A DNA stretch of 64,000 nt from Zhongshania sp. (GTDB lineage Bacteria > Pseudomonadota > Gammaproteobacteria > Pseudomonadales > Spongiibacteraceae): positions 1-64,000 of the forward strand of contig JAGPVP010000026.1 in assembly GCA_018066965.1 (NCBI GenBank). The letters run 5' to 3'. Shown one piece after another: positions 57,210 through 64,000 of the stretch. The position numbers were made by a program, and so were the translations under genes. Every line of letters starts with the position of its first letter. The first letter of the stretch is position 1. Below the pieces are notes generated by a model. The model searched no databases, was not told the origin of the DNA, and saw only the letters and a program-made list of their open reading frames with translations.

Positions 57210-57983
57210 TTAATCTACGTTGGCGGCGCCTAAAAATGCGGGCTTTTCACCGCCGCCATGCAGGGTTAGGGTCGATCCGCTGACGTAGGACGCCAGATCA
57301 CTGGCTAGAAATAAGCAGGCGTCGCCGATGTCTTCGGGAATAGCCATTCGCCCCAAAGGGATCGTGTTGCCGATTGCTGCAATACCGGCTTCGTCGCCGT
57401 AGTGTAGATGGGCTTGCTCGGTGCGAATTAGGCCGGCGATGATAGTATTGCTCCGCACTTTGGGCGCCCATTCCACAGCGAGTGAACTTGTTAAGCTGAC
57501 TAAGCCGGCTTTTGCTGCGCCGTAAGCTGCGGTGCCTGGCGAGGGGCGGACAGCGCTGACCGAAGCGATATTGATAATGGCGCCGCCACTGTCTTGGTTT
57601 TGCATGACAGTATTGCATGATTGCGAGAAATTCAGTGGTGCCAGCAGATTTAGACGAATGATAGATTCTGAGAAACGCGGCGATACGGTTGCGGCATCAG
57701 CGGCGGGGGCGCCGCCGGCATTGTTTACCAATACGTCAATACGGCCATATTGACTAGCAACGGTATTGACTAAATTTTGAATAGCGTCGGCGTCGCGAAC
57801 ATCTATCGGGAAAAACACCGCCTCTTTACCGTCTGCGCTGGGCAATGTGTCGGGCTGGCTACGGCCGCAGATAATGACTGTCGCACCATGTTGGAGGAAG
57901 CGTTCGCTAATACCGCGTCCAACGCCTTTGCCTCCGCCAGTAACGATAACGACCTTAGCGCTGAAATCTAGTTTGTTCCGCAT
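57210..57983 (-). CDS. Short-chain dehydrogenase/reductase
   Basis: A 257-residue classical SDR: TGGGKGVGRG, NNAGG and YGAAK with Ser in ASVSA. It probably uses NAD(P) to convert a hydroxy or oxo group. ATG 57983 with GGAG 5 bases upstream is preferred over the longer frame to 58001. It stands alone, divergent from the F420 operon by about 500 bases. Confidence 0.9.
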   Translation of the reverse strand: MRNKLDFSAKVVIVTGGGKGVGRGISERFLQHGATVIICGRSQPDTLPSADGKEAVFFPIDVRDADAIQNLVNTVASQYGRIDVLVNNAGGAPAADAATVSPRFSESIIRLNLLAPLNFSQSCNTVMQNQDSGGAIINIASVSAVRPSPGTAAYGAAKAGLVSLTSSLAVEWAPKVRSNTIIAGLIRTEQAHLHYGDEAGIAAIGNTIPLGRMAIPEDIGDACLFLASDLASYVSGSTLTLHGGGEKPAFLGAANVD

Positions 57984-58489
57984 GTTAACTCCGCACTGCA
58001 TATTATTTGCTTGCTATTTATTTTCGCGGGGCAGTTCGTATTGCTACCTGACGCTAGCTAAGTTGGTTTTGCCAAGTTTACCGCATTTTTGTGTGCTCGG
58101 AATGGCGGTTGCGAATGCTTTGGTATTGATGATTTGTGAACGAAGCCCAGCGCACGTGGCTTGTAGCTTATTTTGTATAAGGGGTAGTCTGAAGGGACTA
58201 ATCTGAAATGCGTAATTGTGTTAGTGAGGGTGGCTGTTTAAATAAGAGAAGTTCACGCAAACACGTCAGGCGCGAGTCATAAATTGTAGCAATGCTAGAG
58301 GTTTTGAGCGGAACTACCAAAACGATAACATTTGTTGGGTGATAGACCGTTTTTGACAGTATTCGCGGTGGATTAAGACGTATACACTTAACTTTAGTCA
58401 CATTATATTTCGACGATCTTTACGCTTGAAGAATAGATTTAAAGCAGCTTGATCGACATGATGAATTGCATATAAAGAGAGATTTTTGA
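57984..58489. other. Intergenic region before the F420 operon
   Basis: The 506 bases between the SDR start and npdG hold no convincing gene; the frames within it lack ribosome sites. A/T-rich sequence around 58381-58440 is the likely promoter area, but I could not assign a good -35/-10 pair. AGAGAG precedes the npdG ATG. Confidence 0.4.
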
Positions 58490-59167
58490 ATGAAAGAAAG
58501 TAAAGCCGTAGTGGCAATTCTAGGTGGTACGGGTGGTTTAGGCACGGGATTGGCACGGCGCTGGGCCGAGGCGGGCTACCAGATTATTATTGGTTCACGC
58601 ACCCAAGAGAAAGCTGAAGCTGCAGCGCAAGAGCTGCGTGAACTCATGCAAGCGCGTGGCGTTGGTGATGTGGTGGTGGTGGCGATGGATAATGTATCTG
58701 CAGCTCAAGCGGCAGACATTGCTGCGTTAACGGTGCCTTTTGCCCACCATGCCGATACTTTGGCAAGCGTAAAAGACGCTTTGCAGGGCAAAATACTGAT
58801 CGACGTGACAGTGCCGTTGGTGCCGCCGAAAGTCGCACGCGTGCAATTGCCAGCGGAAGGATCTGCCGGCCAGATTGCTCAAAATATTTTGGGTGAGGGC
58901 GTTAGCGTCGTGTCTGCATTTCAAAATGTGGCGGCGGTGCATTTGCAAGATGGTCAAGGTATGGAGTGCGATGTACTGGTGTGTGGCGACAATAAAGAGG
59001 CTCGCGCCAAGGTTATAGAGTTAGTTGAGGCAGCGGGTTTGCGCGGCTTTCATGCTGGCAGTATCGCCAACGCGGCTGCGGTAGAGGCCATGACGTCGCT
59101 ACTTATTTTTATTAATAAACAATATAAATGCCATGCCGGAATTAAATTAACTGGGCTGGATGATTAA
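58490..59167 (+). CDS. npdG: NADPH-dependent F420 reductase
   Basis: A 225-residue F420H2:NADP+ oxidoreductase (Fno/NpdG family). The N-terminal Rossmann motif LGGTGGLGTGLARRWAEAG and the NADP-specific SRTQEKA after strand 2 are diagnostic, as is the C-terminal VEAMTSLLIFINKQYKCHAGIKLTG (in parts: SLLIFINKQYK). It moves hydride between NADPH and coenzyme F420, supplying reduced F420 to other enzymes. It heads the biosynthesis operon and overlaps the next gene by eight bases. Confidence 0.93.
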   Translation: MKESKAVVAILGGTGGLGTGLARRWAEAGYQIIIGSRTQEKAEAAAQELRELMQARGVGDVVVVAMDNVSAAQAADIAALTVPFAHHADTLASVKDALQGKILIDVTVPLVPPKVARVQLPAEGSAGQIAQNILGEGVSVVSAFQNVAAVHLQDGQGMECDVLVCGDNKEARAKVIELVEAAGLRGFHAGSIANAAAVEAMTSLLIFINKQYKCHAGIKLTGLDD

Positions 59168-59942
59168 TTCGATTATGGGCTCTTCACTTGTTCTTCATGC
59201 GGTATCGGGGATTCCTATGGTGGAGCCCGGTGATGATCTTGCTGAGTTGATAATAGTGGCTTTGGCAGCATCCGAGCAAAGTCTACAAGATGGCGACGTA
59301 TTGGTTTTGGCGCAAAAAATTGTGTCTAAAGCCGAGGGGCGCTACGCCTATTTAAATGACATAGAGCCTAGCGTTCAAGCTCGTGAATTGGCTGAGCAGT
59401 GTGATAAAGATCCGCGTCATATGCAGGTGCTGCTGAATGAATCCCGCGAGGTTATTCGTCAGCGTCCCGGCGTGGTGATCGTTGAACATGTGCTGGGTTA
59501 TGTACACGCCAATGCGGGGATAGATCGATCTAATATTAGTAGTGATGACGACAATCCGCGCCTGTTATTGCTGCCAGAGAGCCCAGATCGTAGTGCGGCG
59601 CAGTTGCGAGATGTGCTGCAAATGCGCTTAGGTGTGGCTGTGAATATTGTCATTAACGATAGCGCAGGTCGCGCGTGGCGCAATGGCACCCTAGGCTTCG
59701 CTATTGGCACCGCCGGTTTCGAGGCGCTAGAGAATCGGGTTGGTGAAAAAGATTTATATGGTCGGCCGCTTGAAATTACTGAAGTGGCCGTGGCCGACGA
59801 ATTAGCGGCAGCAGCCTCTTTTGTGATGGGGCAGGGCGATGAGGCATTGCCGCTAGTGCTTATTCGCGGCGCGAAATTACGACCATCAGCCAATGGCTCT
59901 GGAGCATTAATCCGTGATCGAGAAAAGGACATGTTTCGCTGA
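59160..59942 (+). CDS. cofE: F420-0:gamma-glutamyl ligase (CofE/FbiB N-domain)
   Basis: A 260-residue CofE: SGIPMVEPGDDLAELI, LAQKIVSKAEGR, NAGIDRSN and NDSAGRAWRNGTLGFAIG are family signatures. It adds glutamates to F420-0 with GTP. It lacks the C-terminal FMN reductase domain of actinobacterial FbiB (which totals about 450 residues), so any dehydro-F420 reduction needs another enzyme. ATG 59160 overlaps npdG; ATG 59175 is an alternative. Its stop overlaps the cofD ATG. Confidence 0.93.
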   Translation: MINSIMGSSLVLHAVSGIPMVEPGDDLAELIIVALAASEQSLQDGDVLVLAQKIVSKAEGRYAYLNDIEPSVQARELAEQCDKDPRHMQVLLNESREVIRQRPGVVIVEHVLGYVHANAGIDRSNISSDDDNPRLLLLPESPDRSAAQLRDVLQMRLGVAVNIVINDSAGRAWRNGTLGFAIGTAGFEALENRVGEKDLYGRPLEITEVAVADELAAAASFVMGQGDEALPLVLIRGAKLRPSANGSGALIRDREKDMFR

Positions 59943-60925
59943 TGACAGATGTAAATCTCGCCACAAAATTATCGTTTACAGGCAAGGTACTGGCCTTAAG
60001 TGGTGGTGTGGGCGGCGCTAAATTATGTCGGGGCTTAACGGCGACTTTGACGCCTGACCAGCTTACGATTGTTGCGAATACTGGTGACGACTTCGATTAC
60101 TGGGATTTGCGTATTTGCCCGGATCTCGATTCAGTGATGTATGCGCTGGCGGATTTAAATGACGAGGAACGCGGCTGGGGTTTACGTGATGAAACCTGGC
60201 GTACGCTGATAGCGATGCGCAGACTCGGCGGCGCCGAATGGTTTCAAATCGGTGACCAAGATTTAGCAACTCACATGTTGAGGACTCAGCTGCTGCGTGC
60301 AGGGCAGTCTTTGTCGGCGGTGACACAGCAAATCGCTGCAGGTCTGGGGATTACGCATTCACTGCTACCAATGTCTGAGCAAACAGTTGCTACCAAGGTG
60401 AATACCGATCAAGGTTGGTTAGATTTTCAGCAGTATTTTGTGCGTGATAAATGCCAACCTGAAGTGCGAGAACTGCATTTTGAGGGCGCAGACACTGCAC
60501 AATTAAATCCGCTGGTGAGTAGTTTATTGACGGACGAGGCCTTGGCTGCGATTGTAGTTTGCCCATCTAACCCCTTTGTGAGTATTGATCCGATATTAAG
60601 TTTGCCGGATTGTCGCGGCTTACTTAAAAAATCATCTGCGCCAGTCATTGCCGTATCGCCCATTATTGCTGGCCGAGCAGTAAAGGGCCCGGCAGCGAAA
60701 ATGATGCGTGAGCTTGATATGCCAGCAACAGCTTTGGCGGTGGCAGAGTATTACGGTGATTTACTGGATGGTTATGTATTAGATGAGGCTGACGCAGAGT
60801 ACGTAGATGACATCACTGCGCTAGGAATTCAAGTTTGTGTCGCGCCGACCTTGATGACAGACCTCAACAGTAAGATTGCACTTGCAGATGCGCTACTGAC
60901 ATTTGCGGCTAGCTTTAAAGCTTAA
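59942..60925 (+). CDS. cofD: 2-phospho-L-lactate (or phosphoenolpyruvyl/3PG) transferase CofD/FbiA
   Basis: A 327-residue CofD: the N-terminal LSGGVGGAKLCRGL, NTGDDFDYWDLRICPDLDSV (in parts: NTGDDFDYWDL) and WGLRDETWRTL are characteristic. It transfers the phosphorylated side chain from the nucleotide-activated precursor to Fo, giving F420-0 or its dehydro or 3PG form. The ATG overlaps the cofE stop (ATGA). A 74-base gap to cofC follows. Confidence 0.94.
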   Translation: MTDVNLATKLSFTGKVLALSGGVGGAKLCRGLTATLTPDQLTIVANTGDDFDYWDLRICPDLDSVMYALADLNDEERGWGLRDETWRTLIAMRRLGGAEWFQIGDQDLATHMLRTQLLRAGQSLSAVTQQIAAGLGITHSLLPMSEQTVATKVNTDQGWLDFQQYFVRDKCQPEVRELHFEGADTAQLNPLVSSLLTDEALAAIVVCPSNPFVSIDPILSLPDCRGLLKKSSAPVIAVSPIIAGRAVKGPAAKMMRELDMPATALAVAEYYGDLLDGYVLDEADAEYVDDITALGIQVCVAPTLMTDLNSKIALADALLTFAASFKA

Positions 60926-60999
60926 ATACTTTCGCTAAAGTAAGCTGCTGAACCATATTGATAATAATTAAATGTAAACGGATAGAAGCGTAAAACACT

Positions 61000-61743
61000 A
61001 TGTGGGCACTATTGCCGTTAAAAGATTTTGTACAGGCTAAGCAGCGTCTAGCGGGCAGTTTGACAGTGTCTGAGCGACGGGGTTTATTTCACGCGATGGT
61101 CGAGGATGTGCTGACAGTATTGGCGGCGCACCCCAGTTTTGAGCGCATCGTGGTGGTGTCAGATGATCCCGCTGCGCAGTTGTTGGCTGAGTATTACGGT
61201 ATAGATTGTTGGTCTGAGCGTGGCCTGGGGGTCAGCGGTTTGAATGATGTGGTCGCCGCTGCACTGCAAAAAATGGCTGAGCTTACCCACGCTCGGGTGA
61301 GCACTGCTACGGCGATGGTGGTACATGGCGATCTGCCTTTGCTGGGTGCGCAAGAACTAAACACGCTGATTGATCGGCACAAAACCTTAATGAAAACCCA
61401 TGGCTCGGCAGTAAGTATTGCCACCGATCGGCATGGGAGCGGCAGTAATATTTTAGTGTGTGACCCCGCCAGAGTGCCGGCCTTGTCTTACGGGCGAGAT
61501 AGTTGTGCTATTCACTTCGACGCCGCCTTGGCAATGCAATTACCAGCGCAGGTTATCTCCTTGCCGGGAATAGCGCAGGACATTGATACACGAGAAGACT
61601 TGCATCGTTTACTGGCTATACCGCCAAGCGCAGCAGCGGAGCGGACATTGGCGTATTTACATCAAGCCGGTATCGCGCAGCGATTAAGGCAATTGGACAG
61701 TGGCGCGGCAAATACGTCTACACAGGCTTGGAGTGCGGTATGA
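61000..61743 (+). CDS. cofC: 2-phospholactate-type guanylyltransferase CofC
   Basis: A 247-residue CofC/FbiD nucleotidyltransferase: LLPLKDFVQAKQRLAGSL near the start, VVVSDDP, and later VHGDLPLLGAQEL and DIDTREDLHRLL. It activates the phospho-three-carbon precursor (2-phospholactate, PEP or 3-phosphoglycerate, depending on the organism) for CofD. The specificity cannot be read with confidence. Its stop overlaps the fbiC start. Confidence 0.92.
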   Translation: MWALLPLKDFVQAKQRLAGSLTVSERRGLFHAMVEDVLTVLAAHPSFERIVVVSDDPAAQLLAEYYGIDCWSERGLGVSGLNDVVAAALQKMAELTHARVSTATAMVVHGDLPLLGAQELNTLIDRHKTLMKTHGSAVSIATDRHGSGSNILVCDPARVPALSYGRDSCAIHFDAALAMQLPAQVISLPGIAQDIDTREDLHRLLAIPPSAAAERTLAYLHQAGIAQRLRQLDSGAANTSTQAWSAV

Positions 61744-64000
61744 GGGATTTAGAATCCATGCTTTCTGATGTAAGTGAAAATGGCTTAGATGCTGAACAGG
61801 CTTTGTTATTGGCAGATATGACAGAGACTGAGTCGCTGATGACGGCAGCGGCGGCTTTACGTGATCGTGGTTTTTACAACGGCGTGAGTTATTCCCGTAA
61901 GGTGTTTATTCCGCTTACGCATTTGTGTAGAGACGTTTGTCATTACTGCACTTTTGCAAAAACGCCAAAAAAAATAGAGCAAGCGTATCTACCTGTTGAG
62001 CAAGTATTAGCGCAGGTAAAAGTCGCTGAGAGCATGGGCTGTAAAGAGGCGCTGTTTACGCTTGGTGAGAAACCTGAGTTGCGTTACAAGGCAGCACGCG
62101 AGGCGCTTGCCGAAATGGGTTTTGCCACTACCTTAGAATACCTTGCCGATGTTGCAGGACGGGTTTTGGCAGAAACCAATGTGCTCCCGCATATCAATGC
62201 GGGCTGTATGGACGAGGCAGAAATTGCCATGTTGCGTCCGGTTTCTGCATCCATGGGTATCATGCTTGAGTCTGCTTCGAGTCGCTTATGCGAAAAAGGT
62301 ATGCCGCACTATGGTTCGCCTGATAAAGATCCTGCGCTGCGTTTAGAGACCATTGCGCGGGCAGGTAGAGCGAAGGTGCCGTTTACCTCAGGCATCTTAA
62401 TTGGAATTGGCGAAACTCGTCGCGAGCGAGTGGAGTCCTTATTGGCCTTGCGTGATTTGCATGAGCGCTACGGCCATCTTCAAGAAATAATAATTCAAAA
62501 TTTCAGAGCCAAACCAAATACCAAAATGGCCACTGCTCCCGAGCCAGATCTGAATGAATTATTATGGACTATTGCCGTTGCACGCTTGATTTTTGGATCG
62601 CAGATGAGCATTCAGGCGCCGCCAAATTTGAGCCCCGGTGTGCTGCCGCAATTGGTGGCTGCTGGGCTAAATGACTGGGGCGGCGTATCGCCTTTAACCC
62701 CTGATTTTGTCAATCCCGAAGCACCGTGGCCACATTTAGAAACCCTCACCAAAGAAACAGCTGGGGCGGGAAAATATTTGCATGAACGGCTGACAATTTA
62801 CCCTAAATACGTGCGCGATTACACGCGCTGGTTAGATCCGGCTTTGCATACCAAAGTGTTGCATTACAGCGACGGCCAAGGCTTACCCAAAGAAGATAAT
62901 TGGGTAGCAGGGCAGGATATTGAGGCACCGAAAGCGGAGCTAGATTTACTGCGACCAGAGCCTGAACTATTAAAAGACTATGCGCCGGTATCGGTAGATA
63001 TCACGCGATTGTTAGAGCGGGCACTGCGTGCAAAAGCCTTAAACGAAAATGAGATAGTTCGCCTATTTAGCGCACGCGGTAGTGACTTTGCGGCGGTGTG
63101 TCACGCAGCTGATCAGCTGCGTCAACAGCAGTGCGGTGATAGGGTAAGTTATGTTGTTACGCGCAATATTAATTACACCAATGTCTGTTACTTCAAATGT
63201 CAGTTCTGCGCATTTTCAAAAGGCAAGCTAAGCGAAAATTTGCGCGGCCGTCCCTATGATTTATCAGGCGAAGAAATAGCGCGACGCGCTACCGAGGCGT
63301 GGCAGCGGGGTGCTAGCGAAGTGTGTATGCAAGGGGGAATACACCCGGAATACACCGGCCAAACCTACCTCGATATTGTGGCAACGCTGCGCGCGGCGAC
63401 GCCGGATATGCATATTCATGCCTTCTCGCCCCTAGAAGTGTGGCAGGGCGCAGAAACCTTGGATCTAGATTTAGAAAGCTATTTGCAGCAACTTAAAGAC
63501 GCGGGTTTACATACTCTGCCAGGCACCGCAGCGGAAGTGCTGGATGATGATGTGCGAGCAGTATTATGCCCAGATAAAATAAATACTGAGCAATGGTTAG
63601 CGGTAATGGCTGCCGCTCATAAGGTGGGGCTGCGTTCGACGGCAACCATTATGTATGGTCATGTTGATAATTATCAGTCTTGGGCGCGGCACTTACTTGC
63701 AGTGCGACAATTACAGGCAAAAACCGGCGGTTTTACTGAGTTTGTGCCGCTGCCATTTGTACCGCCAGAGGCGCCTATTTACTTAAAAGGCCGAGCTCGG
63801 CGCGGGCCTAGTTTCCGCGAGGCGGTGCTGATGCACGCAATCGCAAGGCTGGTTTTTAATGGCCTAATCGACAACATTCAAGCTTCTTGGGTGAAGATGG
63901 GTGAACAGGGCGTAGAGGCTTTACTTAACGCTGGTGTGAATGATCTTGGTGGCACCTTGATGAACGAAACTATCACCCGGGCCGCCGGTGCGGTGCATGG
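61740..64000 (+). CDS. fbiC: FbiC (fused CofG-CofH) Fo synthase, truncated by window end
   Basis: The start of a fused 7,8-didemethyl-8-hydroxy-5-deazariboflavin (Fo) synthase; 753 codons are visible without a stop. The CofG half has the radical-SAM cluster Cys63, Cys67, Cys70 (CRDVCHYC); the CofH half has Cys483, Cys487, Cys490 (CYFKCQFC) and near the window edge VNDLGGTLMNETITRAAGA. It makes the Fo chromophore from a tyrosine and a ribityl-pyrimidine. Actinobacteria usually have this fusion, whereas archaea have two separate proteins. ATG 61740 overlaps the cofC stop. Confidence 0.95.
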   Translation, partial: MRDLESMLSDVSENGLDAEQALLLADMTETESLMTAAAALRDRGFYNGVSYSRKVFIPLTHLCRDVCHYCTFAKTPKKIEQAYLPVEQVLAQVKVAESMGCKEALFTLGEKPELRYKAAREALAEMGFATTLEYLADVAGRVLAETNVLPHINAGCMDEAEIAMLRPVSASMGIMLESASSRLCEKGMPHYGSPDKDPALRLETIARAGRAKVPFTSGILIGIGETRRERVESLLALRDLHERYGHLQEIIIQNFRAKPNTKMATAPEPDLNELLWTIAVARLIFGSQMSIQAPPNLSPGVLPQLVAAGLNDWGGVSPLTPDFVNPEAPWPHLETLTKETAGAGKYLHERLTIYPKYVRDYTRWLDPALHTKVLHYSDGQGLPKEDNWVAGQDIEAPKAELDLLRPEPELLKDYAPVSVDITRLLERALRAKALNENEIVRLFSARGSDFAAVCHAADQLRQQQCGDRVSYVVTRNINYTNVCYFKCQFCAFSKGKLSENLRGRPYDLSGEEIARRATEAWQRGASEVCMQGGIHPEYTGQTYLDIVATLRAATPDMHIHAFSPLEVWQGAETLDLDLESYLQQLKDAGLHTLPGTAAEVLDDDVRAVLCPDKINTEQWLAVMAAAHKVGLRSTATIMYGHVDNYQSWARHLLAVRQLQAKTGGFTEFVPLPFVPPEAPIYLKGRARRGPSFREAVLMHAIARLVFNGLIDNIQASWVKMGEQGVEALLNAGVNDLGGTLMNETITRAAGAVH

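Noticed and set aside
57532-58206. Plus-strand frames through the SDR and its upstream region
   Set aside because: They lie largely antisense to the SDR, lack ribosome sites and have no recognisable protein features.
59498-59932. Antisense 144-codon frame in cofE
   Set aside because: It is a shadow of a well-identified cofE frame on the other strand, with Ser/Ala-rich low-complexity translation.

Overview
The window reads as chromosomal DNA of an aerobic, Gram-negative gammaproteobacterium. This is inferred from TonB/ExbBD, a TonB-dependent receptor, RND tripartite efflux, lipoprotein signals and a Fur-type box. The mix of Rieske oxygenases, P450, HsaA-like monooxygenase, extradiol dioxygenase and a coenzyme F420 operon suggests a marine or soil hydrocarbon/steroid degrader, perhaps Spongiibacteraceae-like. 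That placement is an inference; no 16S or other marker is present. I see no tRNA, rRNA, insertion sequence, prophage or CRISPR array.

Layout. 0.4-6.4 kb: a Fur-box-controlled tonB-exbB-exbD operon continuing into a PepSY membrane protein, DUF2271 and DUF4198 periplasmic proteins and a membrane-anchored diflavin reductase, together a plausible iron or siderophore uptake and reduction module. 6.5-15.6 kb: an MdtABC-type efflux operon with two different RND pumps and an outer-membrane channel. 15.6-18 kb: an orphan CopG-type antitoxin, a lipoprotein esterase, and a MerR regulator divergent from a thiopurine methyltransferase with a 19-bp-spacer promoter. 18-21.1 kb: a beta-helix/diheme cytochrome fusion lipoprotein, divergent from an AraC regulator. 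22.3-28.6 kb: P450, SDR, TetR, EamA transporter, and a KshA-like Rieske oxygenase followed by an acetoacetate-decarboxylase-family protein. 28.6-32.5 kb: a TetR regulator divergent from a TonB-dependent receptor, with two near-identical operator candidates between them, and a convergent small exported Leu/Gly-rich protein.

32.8-42.6 kb: a guanidine-I (ykkC) riboswitch heads an operon of an ABC transporter (three genes), two DUF1989 proteins, a biotin-dependent carboxylase and allophanate hydrolase. This is a complete guanidine import and degradation pathway: guanidine to carboxyguanidine to allophanate to ammonium plus CO2. 42.8-50.7 kb: epoxide hydrolase, carboxymuconolactone decarboxylase-like protein, KatG, SDR, CPXCG protein, family 25 glycosyltransferase and a TPR-sulfotransferase. 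51-54.3 kb: a Rieske oxygenase, VOC extradiol dioxygenase and HsaA-like flavin monooxygenase, probably a ring-opening set. 54.5-58 kb: pyruvate kinase, DUF1294 protein, a globin lacking the usual proximal His, and an SDR. 58.5 kb to the window end: npdG-cofE-cofD-cofC-fbiC, a near-complete coenzyme F420 biosynthesis and reduction operon whose last gene runs off the edge.

Main leads: the F420 operon in a gammaproteobacterial context, the riboswitch-controlled guanidine pathway, the receptor loop that resembles the neighbouring small exported protein, the Tyr-for-His globin, the cytochrome fusion and several precise operator candidates.
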